A stretch of 64,000 bases of DNA from CBDDIP01 sp965279405 (GTDB lineage Bacteria > Actinomycetota > Acidimicrobiia > Acidimicrobiales > Ilumatobacteraceae), in contig OZ257157.1 of assembly GCA_965279405.1 (NCBI GenBank), forward strand, positions 186,001 through 250,000, in the 5' to 3' direction. Of this stretch, positions 39,793 to 48,256 are shown in pieces; within the stretch, counting starts at the first letter, position 1, and each line of letters opens with the position of its first letter. Position numbers and translations under genes: made by a program. Under the pieces are notes generated by a model. It searched no databases. It saw only the letters and a list, made by a program, of their open reading frames with translations, and was not told the DNA's origin.

Positions 39793-40364
39793 ACGAGGTA
39801 CCGGACGACTCGATCGACGCACGTGTGCGGCGGCGGCTGCGACAGCTGCGCACCGAGCAGGGGCTGACCCTGCAGCACGTCAGCGAGCGGGCCAACATCG
39901 ACATCTCCACGCTCAGCCGGCTCGAGTCCGGCAAGCGGCGACTCGCGCTCGACCACATCCCCGCGCTGGCGCGAGCGCTCGGCGTCAGCACCGACGACCT
40001 GCTGAGCGACGTGCCGACGTTCGACCCGCGCATCCGCACCAAGCCGCGCACGGTGGACGGGCTGACGATGTGGCCGCTGACGAACCGCGGACCCGCAGGC
40101 GGTCTGCACGCCTACAAGTTCCGCATCAGCGCCAAGCGGAACAAACCGCCGCGAACGCTGCGCACGCACGACGGTCACGACTGGCTGTACGTGCTCAGTG
40201 GGCGGATGCGCCTGTTGCTCGGCGAGGAGGACCTGACCATCGAGCCGGGCGAGGCCGTCGAGTTCAGCACGCTCCTCCCCCACTGGTTCGGCGCCATCGA
40301 CACGCCCGTCGAAGCCATCGCCCTCCTCGGCCCACAGGGCGAACGAGTGCACCTCCACGAATAG
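39783..40364 (+). CDS. XRE-family regulator with C-terminal cupin domain
   Basis: 193 residues. Helix-turn-helix at about residues 16-70: LRQLRTEQGLTLQHVSERAN, IDISTLSRLESGKRRLALDH. After a linker, a cupin_2 domain follows (HDWLYVLSGRMRLLLGEEDL, EPGEAVEFSTLLPHWFG) that senses a small ligand. Such XRE-cupin proteins usually control adjacent catabolic genes, here a FAH-family hydrolase (10 bp downstream) and possibly the divergent TrxB-like flavoprotein. ATG 39783 lies within the three-half-site palindrome, suggesting autoregulation. Confidence 0.9.
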   Translation: MQANEVPDDSIDARVRRRLRQLRTEQGLTLQHVSERANIDISTLSRLESGKRRLALDHIPALARALGVSTDDLLSDVPTFDPRIRTKPRTVDGLTMWPLTNRGPAGGLHAYKFRISAKRNKPPRTLRTHDGHDWLYVLSGRMRLLLGEEDLTIEPGEAVEFSTLLPHWFGAIDTPVEAIALLGPQGERVHLHE

Positions 40365-40373
40365 GGTTCACGG

Positions 40374-41219
40374 ATGCGATTCGCCACGGCACGGACCACC
40401 GACGGCGCCCAGGTGTTCGGCGTCATCGAAGGCGACGAACTGGTCGACGTCTCACACCGCCTCGCCGAACCAAGCGCGATGGTGTCACTGGATCTGCGCG
40501 AAGAGGTGGAGAGCGCTGCCTCCGGCGGCGCTCGTCACCTGCTGAGCACCTTGCGGCTCGAGCCACCGATCCCACGCCCGTCACGGATCCTGTGCATCGG
40601 CGTGAACTACGCCGAGCACGCGGCGGAGAGCGACCGGCCGGCCGAGCGCGGCTTCCCGGTCGTGTTCACGCGGTTCGCATCCACGCTGGTCGCTCACGAT
40701 CAGCCGATCATCCGGCCGTCGGTGAGCACGTCGTTCGACTTCGAAGGCGAGCTGGCGGTCATCATCGGCCGCCGGGCGCGGCACGTTGCCGTTGCGGACG
40801 CCGTCGGCGTGATCGCCGGCTACTCGTGCCTGATGGATGGCACGGTGCGCGACTGGCAGCGGCACAGCTCACAGTTCGGGCCCGGCAAGAACTTCGACCG
40901 CAGCGGATCGTTCGGACCGTGGATCGTCGGCGTGGACGAACTGGGCGATGCGGGAGACCTTCGCCTGACCACGACCGTGAACGGCGTGCAGATGCAGTCC
41001 GCGTCGACGTCGCAGCTGATCCACACGATCGGCGATCTCATCGCCTACTGCTCCGCCTTCACCGAGCTCGAGCCAGGAGACGTCATCGCCACGGGAACGC
41101 CCGGCGGGGTGGGCTTCGCTCGCACTCCGCCGGTGTTCCTCGCGCCGGGCGATGTCGTCGAGGTGACCATCGACGGCATCGGAACGTTGCGCAACACCGT
41201 CGTCGACGAGATGACCTGA
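40374..41219 (+). CDS. Fumarylacetoacetate hydrolase family protein
   Basis: 281 residues, the length of FAH-domain isomerase/decarboxylase/hydrolases. The metal site is seen in IGVNYAEHAAES, then SFDFEGELAVIIGRR, GYSCLMDGTVRDWQ, QFGPGKNFDRSGSFGPWI and ATGTPGGVGF. Enzymes of this type act on keto-enol acids late in aromatic catabolism (for example gentisate, homoprotocatechuate). The gene follows the XRE-cupin regulator by 10 bp and ends five bases from a convergent aromatic-type monooxygenase. A combined aromatic-ring catabolic role is likely, but the ring-cleavage dioxygenase is not adjacent. Confidence 0.9.
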   Translation: MRFATARTTDGAQVFGVIEGDELVDVSHRLAEPSAMVSLDLREEVESAASGGARHLLSTLRLEPPIPRPSRILCIGVNYAEHAAESDRPAERGFPVVFTRFASTLVAHDQPIIRPSVSTSFDFEGELAVIIGRRARHVAVADAVGVIAGYSCLMDGTVRDWQRHSSQFGPGKNFDRSGSFGPWIVGVDELGDAGDLRLTTTVNGVQMQSASTSQLIHTIGDLIAYCSAFTELEPGDVIATGTPGGVGFARTPPVFLAPGDVVEVTIDGIGTLRNTVVDEMT

Positions 41220-41224
41220 CCGGG

Positions 41225-42328
41225 TCAGTGACGGGTGCGCCGGACGACCGTCCACGATGCGCGCTCGTTCAGCGCCGATGCGTCGGCGTCTCGCGCGCCC
41301 TCGTCGGCGCTCGCCACATCCGTCATCAGCGTGGCCGCCCGACGGGAGGCCACCACATCAGCGGTCGTCGCCGGCAACCGCTCGGTCTCGTAGGCATCGA
41401 GCGCGGCCACAGGATCCTCGTGATGAGCGAGCTCGCGTGCCAGCACGCGTGCGTCCACGATCGCCTGTGACGCGCCGTTGCACCCCACGGGGTACATCGG
41501 GTGCGCCGCATCGCCCAGCAAGGTCCGATTGCCGAGACGCCAACGATCGAGCGGCTCTCGGTCGACCATGCGCGTCCGCGCCACTGCTCCCGCGCGGTCG
41601 ATCATCGCCGGGGCGTCGAGCCAGTCGAAGCGGAGGTCGGCGACGTACGACACCGGCTCGTCGCCTTCCGCTTCTGCCACCCAGCTGACAACCTGCCGAC
41701 CGTCGTCGAGGTCGCGGATCGGAAGCGCGACGAGGCGTCGCCGCGGCTCACCGACCATGACCATCCGCCTGCCGCCGAGCAACGCCGGCATCTCCGTCGT
41801 GCCACGCCACATCGTCACGCCGCTCCACAGGGGAGGTCCCTCGTCGGGCAGGAGCATTCCACGGGCCAGCGAATCGATGCCGTCGCACGCGACGACGACG
41901 TCGGCATCGACCGCTCCGATCGCGGCCGCGTCGAGGAAGCGACCGAACTGCATGCGATCGGGCCCGAGCCGATCGAGGACCGCCTCGACGAGCACGTGCA
42001 CCAGCGCCGTGTGCTGCACGGCGTACTGCGGCCACCGGTATCCGGCGGCCAATCCGAGTGGCTCCAGCGCGACCTGCCGGCCGTGACGATCGTGGCGACT
42101 GAGCTCGCCGATGCGCACGGCCTGCGAATCGAGTTGGGCTGCCAGGCCGAGCTCTGCGAGTTCGCGAACGGCGTGCGGACTGATGTTGATGCCGACATCC
42201 GACGCGTCGCCCACCTCGGCCTGCACGGCTGAGGCCTCGATGACCTCGACGTCGTGGAAGCCGGCGGCGTGCAACGACAGCGCGGCAGCACATCCCCCGA
42301 TGCCACCACCGACGATGACGATGTGCAT
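41225..42328 (-). CDS. FAD-dependent monooxygenase (salicylate hydroxylase-like)
   Basis: 367 residues. Dinucleotide motif IVIVGGGIGGCAAALSLHAAG, the DG motif region DADVVVACDGIDSLARGM and the second FAD motif LLGDAAHPMYPVGCNGASQA are complete, matching single-component flavin monooxygenases acting on aromatic acids. It inserts one oxygen atom using NAD(P)H. It is convergent with the FAH hydrolase and divergent from an MFS exporter, so the group may process and export an aromatic compound. Start ATG 42328 begins with the Rossmann strand directly. Confidence 0.88.
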   Translation of the reverse strand: MHIVIVGGGIGGCAAALSLHAAGFHDVEVIEASAVQAEVGDASDVGINISPHAVRELAELGLAAQLDSQAVRIGELSRHDRHGRQVALEPLGLAAGYRWPQYAVQHTALVHVLVEAVLDRLGPDRMQFGRFLDAAAIGAVDADVVVACDGIDSLARGMLLPDEGPPLWSGVTMWRGTTEMPALLGGRRMVMVGEPRRRLVALPIRDLDDGRQVVSWVAEAEGDEPVSYVADLRFDWLDAPAMIDRAGAVARTRMVDREPLDRWRLGNRTLLGDAAHPMYPVGCNGASQAIVDARVLARELAHHEDPVAALDAYETERLPATTADVVASRRAATLMTDVASADEGARDADASALNERASWTVVRRTRH

Positions 42329-42394
42329 CAACGGATGGTACGGGAGCCGCGAGAACCCGTCGACCACAAGGCAGGGACCAATAGGGTCGTTGGC

Positions 42395-43837
42395 GTGGCG
42401 GACCTACGACTCAACACAGCGGCGGGCCGGTGGGTGCTCGTCGGCACGGTGCTCGGCTCCGGCATCGCTTCGCTCGACGCGACCGTCGTCAACGTCGCCC
42501 TCCCCCGCCTGGGCGACGACCTCGACGCCGACTTCGCCGGGCTGCAGTGGGTGATCAACGGGTACACGCTCACGTTGGCGGCGCTGATCCTGGTGGGTGG
42601 CGCCCTCGGCGATCGGTTCGGCCGCCGCTCGCTGTTCACCATCGGTGTGGTCTGGTTCGCGGTGGCCTCGCTGCTGTGCGGCATCGCGCCGAACATCGGC
42701 GTGCTCGTCGCGGCTCGCATGCTGCAGGGCGTCGGCGGCGCACTGCTGACCCCGGGCAGCCTGGCGATCATCCAGGCCGGCTTCCACCCCGACGATCGCG
42801 CCAAGGCGATCGGCGCGTGGTCGGGCCTCGGTGGCGTGACGACCGCGATCGGCCCGTTCCTCGGCGGCTACCTCGTCGACGCCGTGTCCTGGCGGTGGAT
42901 CTTCCTCATCAACCTGCCCCTCGCGGCGCTGGTGGTGTGGATCGCCCGGGTGCACATGCCCGAGACGCGCGACGCATCGGCCACCGGGTCGCTGGACGTC
43001 AGCGGCGCTGCACTCGGCGCGCTCGGCCTGGCCGGCACGACGTGGGGGCTGATCGAGCGCTCGTGGGGACTCGGGCTCGCCGGCGTCGTCGCGCTCGTGT
43101 TGTTCGTCGTCATCGAGATGCGCAGCGGGCATCCGATGCTGCCGCTCGGCATCTTCCGCTCACGACAGTTCAGCGCGGCGAACATCACCACGTTCTTCGT
43201 CTACGCCGGCATCGCCATGGTCTTCTTCATGCTCGGCCTGACGCTGCAGCGGGCGATGGGCTACTCGCCGCTGGAGGCCGGCGCCGCGTCGGTGCCGATC
43301 ACCGCGATCATGCTCGTCTGCTCGTCCCGCTCGGGCGCGCTGGCCCAACGCATCGGGCCGCGTTGGCAGATGAGCGTCGGGCCCGTGGTGATCGCGGCGG
43401 CGATGCTGCTGCTGACGCGGATCGAGCCGGGCCGCAGCTACGTCGGCGGCGTGCTCCCCGGGATCCTGCTCTTCGGTGCCGGCCTGGCGATCACGGTCGC
43501 GCCGCTCACGTCCGCCGTGCTCGCCGCTGCCGACGCGCAGCACGCAGGGATCGCCTCCGGCGTGAACAACGCGGTCGCCCGCGTGGGTGGGCTCATCGCC
43601 GTTGCGGTCGTGCCGATCGTTGCCGGCTTCGCCGCCGGGGCCGAGGTCGCGCCGGATGCGCTCGTCGACGGCTTCCACACCGCGCTGCGCGGCGGAGCGC
43701 TGCTGGTCGGTGTCGGCGGGTTGGTGTCGTTCGCGTTCATCCGCGCCTCGACGTCGGCGGACGCAACGGACGAGCCGGGCGAGCCGGCGTTCCACTGCGC
43801 CCTCGAGGCGCCGCCGCTGGCACCCGACCGTCGTTAG
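42395..43837 (+). CDS. MFS exporter, DHA2 type
   Basis: 480 residues, GTG 42395, about 14 transmembrane segments. Motifs: LDATVVNVALPRLGDDLD (antiporter motif D1), LGDRFGRRSLF (motif A) and GLGGVTTAIGPFLGG (motif C). It belongs to the same EmrB/QacA group as the exporter at 30966-32411, so the window holds two. The 3' end overlaps the convergent aldo/keto reductase gene by four bases. The C-terminal hydrophilic tail is short and rich in Pro/Glu. Substrate unknown; the neighbouring aromatic catabolism genes suggest an aromatic or xenobiotic cargo (inference). Confidence 0.87.
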   Translation: MADLRLNTAAGRWVLVGTVLGSGIASLDATVVNVALPRLGDDLDADFAGLQWVINGYTLTLAALILVGGALGDRFGRRSLFTIGVVWFAVASLLCGIAPNIGVLVAARMLQGVGGALLTPGSLAIIQAGFHPDDRAKAIGAWSGLGGVTTAIGPFLGGYLVDAVSWRWIFLINLPLAALVVWIARVHMPETRDASATGSLDVSGAALGALGLAGTTWGLIERSWGLGLAGVVALVLFVVIEMRSGHPMLPLGIFRSRQFSAANITTFFVYAGIAMVFFMLGLTLQRAMGYSPLEAGAASVPITAIMLVCSSRSGALAQRIGPRWQMSVGPVVIAAAMLLLTRIEPGRSYVGGVLPGILLFGAGLAITVAPLTSAVLAAADAQHAGIASGVNNAVARVGGLIAVAVVPIVAGFAAGAEVAPDALVDGFHTALRGGALLVGVGGLVSFAFIRASTSADATDEPGEPAFHCALEAPPLAPDRR

Positions 43838-44712
43838 ATCCGTTCGAGCTCGGCGCCGTCGAACAGCTCGGTGACGCCGAACGCTTCCGTGTCGGCGGCG
43901 AGCTCGGCATCGCTCGGCGCGTCGAGCCGGCCGGCAGCCGCGTCGAGCAGGATCGGCAGCAGGCGGGCGTCGCTGGTGGTGTTGAGGAACAGCTGGTCCT
44001 GCGCCAGCACGTGGCGCACCGCTCGGCCGATCACGTCGACGTCGGTGAGCGGCTCGTACCAGCTGAAGTGACCGGACGGACCGTCGGGCCACCGGCCTCG
44101 GGCGATCGACTTGATCGTCTGCACGGCCACGTTGCGCGCCGCACACGTCTCGCGCAGCGCCTCCACGTCGGCTCGGTACGAGTCGATCTGCATCAGGGTG
44201 AAGTTGTACGGCAGCAGCACCGCGTCGAAGTCGAACTCGGCCAGGCTGCGCAGGTGCATCCCGGCGATGCGCAGGCCGTGCCCGGTGACGCCGATGAACC
44301 GCACCAGTCCCTCGTCGCGCGCGGTGGCCAGGGCGGCGACCGCGCCATCGGGTGCGAACGCCGTCTCCCACTCGTCGGGCTCGACCAGGTTGTGCAGCTG
44401 GATCATGTCGACGTGGTCGACGTCCATGCGCTGCAGCGAGCGCTCCAGCTCGGCGCGTGCTGCCCCACCGCTGCGCTCGCCGGTCTTCGTCGCCAGGAAC
44501 ACGTCGTTGCGATGCGTCGCCAGCCACGGCTGCAGCCGGTCCTCGGACGCCCCGTACGACGCGGCGGTGTCGATGTGGTTGACCCCGCGCGACGAGATCA
44601 ACTCGAGCGTCGCGTCCGCACGAGATTGGCTCATCCCACCGAGCGCAGCGGCGCCGAAGATCACCCGGGTGGACTGGTGGCCCGTACGGCCGAACGGTGC
44701 GAGTGGAAGCAT
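43834..44712 (-). CDS. Aldo/keto reductase
   Basis: 292 residues. The catalytic tetrad is seen as Asp and Tyr in NHIDTAASYGASEDRL, Lys in FLATKTGERS and His in VDMIQLHNL. Cofactor-binding segments follow in the C-terminal half. It reduces aldehydes or ketones with NADPH in the cytoplasm. Length is slightly short but complete. ATG 44712 is 27 bases before the first of a series of hairpins. The gene is transcribed toward, and overlaps, the convergent MFS exporter by four bases. Confidence 0.88.
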   Translation of the reverse strand: MLPLAPFGRTGHQSTRVIFGAAALGGMSQSRADATLELISSRGVNHIDTAASYGASEDRLQPWLATHRNDVFLATKTGERSGGAARAELERSLQRMDVDHVDMIQLHNLVEPDEWETAFAPDGAVAALATARDEGLVRFIGVTGHGLRIAGMHLRSLAEFDFDAVLLPYNFTLMQIDSYRADVEALRETCAARNVAVQTIKSIARGRWPDGPSGHFSWYEPLTDVDVIGRAVRHVLAQDQLFLNTTSDARLLPILLDAAAGRLDAPSDAELAADTEAFGVTELFDGAELERI

Positions 44713-44739
44713 GACGCACCGTACCCCCGCTCGTTCGGA

Positions 44740-44770
44740 CGCACGTTCGAACCCGGGGCCCGAACGTGCG
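44740..44770. repeat. Perfect 10-bp inverted repeat upstream of the aldo/keto reductase
   Basis: CGCACGTTCG (44740-44749) and CGAACGTGCG (44761-44770) are perfect complements around an 11-base loop of AACCCGGGGCC. The sequence continues GCTCACC, the same ending as the 52-bp tandem repeat units at 44812-44938, so this looks like a diverged relative of those hairpins. Confidence 0.7.
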
Positions 44771-44811
44771 CTCACCGACCCTCCGAGCCCCCACTCCCAC
44801 AGGCGACCGCA

Positions 44812-44938
44812 GCGCGTTCAGTACTCGGGCGCGTCCGACCCGAGTACCCGACGCGCGCTCACCGCGCGTTCAGTACTCGGGCGCGTCCGACCCGAGTACC
44901 CGACGCGCGCTCACCGCGCGTTCAGTACTCGGGCGCGC
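44812..44938. repeat. 52-bp tandem repeat array, 2.4 copies, each with a hairpin
   Basis: Units start at 44812, 44864 and 44916; the first two are identical over 52 bases, the third stops after 23. Each complete unit contains GTACTCGGG and CCCGAGTAC as 9-bp complementary arms, so the array folds into repeated stem-loops. It fills the gap between the 3' end of an acyl-CoA synthetase gene (stop 44948) and the aldo/keto reductase. A compound terminator is one reading; a slippage-amplified regulatory element is another. No spacer variation, so not CRISPR. Confidence 0.8.
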
Positions 44939-44947
44939 CATCTCAGT

Positions 44948-46342
44948 TCAGGTGAGCTTGGTCTTCTGGACCTTGCCCATGGCGTTGCGCGGCAGCTCGT
45001 CGACGAAGCGGATGTCGCGGGGGCGCTTGTGCGTGGTCAGCCGGGCGGCGACGAACGCGTCGAGCGCTTGGCCATCGACGTCGTCAGCGACGACGAAGGC
45101 GACGACGCGCTGGCCGAGGTCGTCGTCGGGAAGTCCGACGACGGCGACCTCGCGCACGCCGGGGTGGTCGAGCAGCGCAGCCTCCACCTCGCCGGCGCCG
45201 ACCTTGTAGCCGCCGGTCTTGATGATGTCGATGGACGTGCGCCCGACGATGCGGTGGAACCCGCCGCCATCGATGACCGCCGAGTCGCCGGTGACGAACC
45301 ATCCGTCGCGGAGGTCGCCGGGCTTGCCGCCGGAGAGGTAGCCGTCGAACAACGTGTCGCCGCGCACGAGCAGGTTGCCCACCGTCTCGCCATCGCGCAC
45401 GACGTCGTTGCCCTGCTCATCGACGAGGCGCGTCTCGACGCCGCGGATCGGCTGGCCGACCCAGCCGGGACGCCGCTCGCCGTCGGCGCGGGTGCTGAGC
45501 GTGATCAGCGTCTCGGTCATCCCGTAGCGCTCGACCGGGGCGTGACCGCACAGCGAGCCGAGCTGCTCGAACACCGAGACCGGCAGCGGCGCGCTGCCCG
45601 ACACGAGCAGGCGTGCCGTCCGCAGCGATGCAGCAGCGTCGGGTTCGGCGCACACTCGCGACCACACGGTGGGTACGCCGAAGTACAGCGAACCGCGTGC
45701 TTTGGCGTAGGTGGACGGCGAGGGCCGACCGGTGTGCGTGAGCCGGCTGCCGACGCGGAGCGCACCGAGCACACCCAACACCAGCCCGTGCACGTGGAAC
45801 AGCGGCAGGCCGTGGACGAGGTGGTCGTCGGGCGTCCACGCCCACGCGTCGGCGAGTCCGTCGAGGTCGGCGGCGATCGCCCGCCGCGACAGCACGGCGC
45901 CCTTCGGCAGTCCGGTGGTCCCTGAGGTGTAGACGATCAGCGCAGCAGCCGAGGGAGGCGGCTCGGAGAGCGCGACGTCCGACGTGTCCTCGCCGATCGG
46001 GATGCGCGGCAGTGCCGCGTCACCGACCGCTGTGTCGTCCCACCCCGGCTCGCCGAGGATCGCCGTCGCACCGCTGTCGCGCAGCACGTGCACTCGTTCG
46101 ATCGGGCCGGCGTCGCTCGGCACCGGCACCACCGGCACGCCGGCGAGCAGTCCCGCCACGACGGCGACCACGGTGTCGAGCGATGACGTGGCCGAGACCG
46201 CGACCGCCCGATGACCGCCGATCCGTGTCCCCACGGCGCGGGCACGACCGGCCAGCTGCTCCCACGAGCACGCCTCGCCGGCGACGCTCACCGCGTCCGC
46301 GTCGTCGCCAAAGCGACCGTCGAGCGCAGCGAGCAACGTCAC
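44948..46342 (-). CDS. AMP-binding acyl-CoA synthetase (malonyl-CoA synthetase-like)
   Basis: 464 residues, GTG 46342. The ATP-binding motif is LIVYTSGTTGLPKGAVLSRR, then VERYGMTET, GWFVTGDSAVI and the C-terminal catalytic Lys in RNAMGKVQKTKL. A relatively short protein (464 rather than ~550 residues), as in malonyl-CoA synthetase MatB and related small-acid ligases; the exact acid is not determined. It is the last gene of a tight minus-strand group (VOC, PLP decarboxylase, NUDIX, this). The 44.8-kb hairpin array follows its stop after nine bases. Confidence 0.87.
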   Translation of the reverse strand: MTLLAALDGRFGDDADAVSVAGEACSWEQLAGRARAVGTRIGGHRAVAVSATSSLDTVVAVVAGLLAGVPVVPVPSDAGPIERVHVLRDSGATAILGEPGWDDTAVGDAALPRIPIGEDTSDVALSEPPPSAAALIVYTSGTTGLPKGAVLSRRAIAADLDGLADAWAWTPDDHLVHGLPLFHVHGLVLGVLGALRVGSRLTHTGRPSPSTYAKARGSLYFGVPTVWSRVCAEPDAAASLRTARLLVSGSAPLPVSVFEQLGSLCGHAPVERYGMTETLITLSTRADGERRPGWVGQPIRGVETRLVDEQGNDVVRDGETVGNLLVRGDTLFDGYLSGGKPGDLRDGWFVTGDSAVIDGGGFHRIVGRTSIDIIKTGGYKVGAGEVEAALLDHPGVREVAVVGLPDDDLGQRVVAFVVADDVDGQALDAFVAARLTTHKRPRDIRFVDELPRNAMGKVQKTKLT

Positions 46343-46355
46343 GGCGCGATCACGT

Positions 46356-46835
46356 TCACGACGCGGTCGAGCGCGACTCGATGATCACCCGCAGGTGCGG
46401 CCACGCGCTGGCGAAACCGGGGTGCAGCGGGCGGGCGTGCACGTCGTCGAGGGCCACCCACTCCACGGCGTCGGTCTCGAAGTTCTGCGAGGAGCCGAAC
46501 GGTTCGCGCACGGCAACCACCACCGTCGTGTACGCCCAGTCGTCGGCGGGCGCGAAGCGATGCTCACCGACCAGCTCCCACGGCTCCGGGGCGTGGCCGA
46601 CCTCCTCGCCCGCCTCGCGCAACGCACCTTCCAGCGGCGATTCGTCGGAGTCGAGCGCGCCGCCGGCAACCGACCATGTGCCACCCTCGTGGGCGAAGCC
46701 CGACCGCAGCTGGAGCATGACGTGCGGCTGCTGGGCGACCTCGGTGACGAACAGCACCCCGGCAGCGCCGAACACACCCCAACGCACGTGCCCATCGCTG
46801 CAGCGCATGAACCCGTCACCGCTGCGGCCCGTCAT
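46356..46835 (-). CDS. NUDIX hydrolase
   Basis: 159 residues. The Nudix box is complete: GALDSDESPLEGALREAGEE followed by VG, fitting Gx5Ex7REUxEExGU. Nearby GVLFVTEVAQQPHVMLQLRS and DDWAYTTVVVAVREPF match the fold. It hydrolyses a nucleoside diphosphate linked to another moiety (substrate not predictable). ATG 46835 overlaps the PLP decarboxylase stop by four bases (ATGA). Its position between a decarboxylase and an acyl-CoA synthetase suggests housecleaning in that operon (inference). Confidence 0.88.
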   Translation of the reverse strand: MTGRSGDGFMRCSDGHVRWGVFGAAGVLFVTEVAQQPHVMLQLRSGFAHEGGTWSVAGGALDSDESPLEGALREAGEEVGHAPEPWELVGEHRFAPADDWAYTTVVVAVREPFGSSQNFETDAVEWVALDDVHARPLHPGFASAWPHLRVIIESRSTAS

Positions 46836-48223
46836 CGACCCGCCTCGGCGGCGTACGCGGCGACGATCGCCGCCACCGACCGCTCGACGTCGGCCTCGGT
46901 CGTGCGCCAGCTGGACACCGAGATGCGCATCAGCTTGCGACCGTGCCACACGGTGGTGCCCATCCAGCACTCCCCCGACGCCTGCACCGCGGCGACGACT
47001 CGATCGGTCACCGCATCGTCGTCACCGAAGCGCACCAGCACCTGGTTGAGCACGACGTCGTTGGCGATCTCCACACCGGCAACGGAGCCGAGTCGCTCGG
47101 CGAACAGTCGTGCGTGCGAGCAGCAGCGATCGATCATCGCCTCGACACCGCTTCGTCCGAGCTCGCGCAGTGCCGCCCACGTGGCGAAGCCGCGGGCACG
47201 TCGTGAGGACTCGAGCACGTAGTCGCCGGGGGCACGCAGCCCACCGGCGTTCTGACCGGTGAGGTAGGCACCGGTGTACGACATCGCCGCGGCGTGTGCA
47301 TCGGGGTCGGCGCAGAACGCGTAGCCGCAGTCGTACGGCACGTTCAGCCACTTGTGGCCGTCGGTGCCCCAGGAGTCCGCTCGCTCGATGCCGGCGACGA
47401 GGTGGCGCAACGACGCGCTGGCACCAGCCCACAACCCGAAGGCGCCGTCGACGTGCACCCAGGCGTCGTGCGCCTTGGCGACGTCGATGGCGGCCTCGAA
47501 GTCGTCGAACGCACCGGTGTTCACGTTGCCGGCCTGGAGGATGACGATCGTCGGGCCACGCTCACCGCCGTCGAGCACTCGTGCCAGATCGGCGACGTCG
47601 ATCTCGCCCTGTGAGCCCGTGGCGACGAGCTCCAACGACCCGGAGCCGAAACCGAGCAGTCGCAGCGCTCGATCGATCGTGCCGTGGCGCTCGCCGTTGC
47701 CGACGATGCGAACGCGAGGCGAACCGGCGAGCCCTCGTTGCTCGACGTCCCAACCGGCGGCGGCGAGGACGTGGTGGCGGGCCGCGGCCAGCGAGACCGT
47801 GTTGCCACCTTGCCCGCCGACGACGAAGCCGACCGATGCCGACGCCGGCACGCACAGCAGCTCCTTCAGCCAGCCGCCGGCGACCTCCTCGGTGACCGCA
47901 GCGAGCGGCGAGCTGGTGGCGTTGTAGGCGTTCTGATCCCATCCGACGGCGAGGAGGTCGGCGGCCACCGCAGCGTCCAGCGCGCCGCCGATGACGAAGC
48001 CGAAGTACCGCGAGCCGGCAACGCCGACGAGGGCACCGTCCGCTGCTGCGGACAGCTCGTCGATCACCTGTGCAGCAGGACGCGGATCGTCGTCGAGCAC
48101 GCCCAGCCGGGTGCGCATCTCGTCGACCGACACGGTCGGGAACACCGGGAGCTCGTCGACCCGGTCGCGGTAGTCGGCAATTCGCGCCGCGGTGGCAGCG
48201 AGGAGGTCTGCTCGATCACTCAT
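46832..48223 (-). CDS. PLP-dependent group II decarboxylase family protein
   Basis: 463 residues of aspartate-aminotransferase fold type I. The Schiff-base Lys is in WGTDGHKWLNVPYDCGYAFC; upstream AWVHVDGAFGLWAG holds the pyridine-nitrogen-binding Asp, and SVGFVVGGQGGNTVSLAAAR binds the phosphate. It matches the tyrosine/glutamate/aromatic amino acid decarboxylase family (Pfam PF00282). The reaction is probably decarboxylation or a related carbon-carbon cleavage of an amino acid; substrate not known. Start ATG 48223. It is coupled to the NUDIX gene and lies 33 bp from the VOC gene. Confidence 0.88.
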   Translation of the reverse strand: MSDRADLLAATAARIADYRDRVDELPVFPTVSVDEMRTRLGVLDDDPRPAAQVIDELSAAADGALVGVAGSRYFGFVIGGALDAAVAADLLAVGWDQNAYNATSSPLAAVTEEVAGGWLKELLCVPASASVGFVVGGQGGNTVSLAAARHHVLAAAGWDVEQRGLAGSPRVRIVGNGERHGTIDRALRLLGFGSGSLELVATGSQGEIDVADLARVLDGGERGPTIVILQAGNVNTGAFDDFEAAIDVAKAHDAWVHVDGAFGLWAGASASLRHLVAGIERADSWGTDGHKWLNVPYDCGYAFCADPDAHAAAMSYTGAYLTGQNAGGLRAPGDYVLESSRRARGFATWAALRELGRSGVEAMIDRCCSHARLFAERLGSVAGVEIANDVVLNQVLVRFGDDDAVTDRVVAAVQASGECWMGTTVWHGRKLMRISVSSWRTTEADVERSVAAIVAAYAAEAGR

Positions 48224-48256
48224 CGCCTCAGTCTCGCGTGCGCGGGTTCGATCCGC

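Noticed and set aside
44812..44938. Possible CRISPR array from repeated 52-bp units
   Set aside because: The units are contiguous with no spacers, number under three and contain long self-complementary arms; no cas gene is present.
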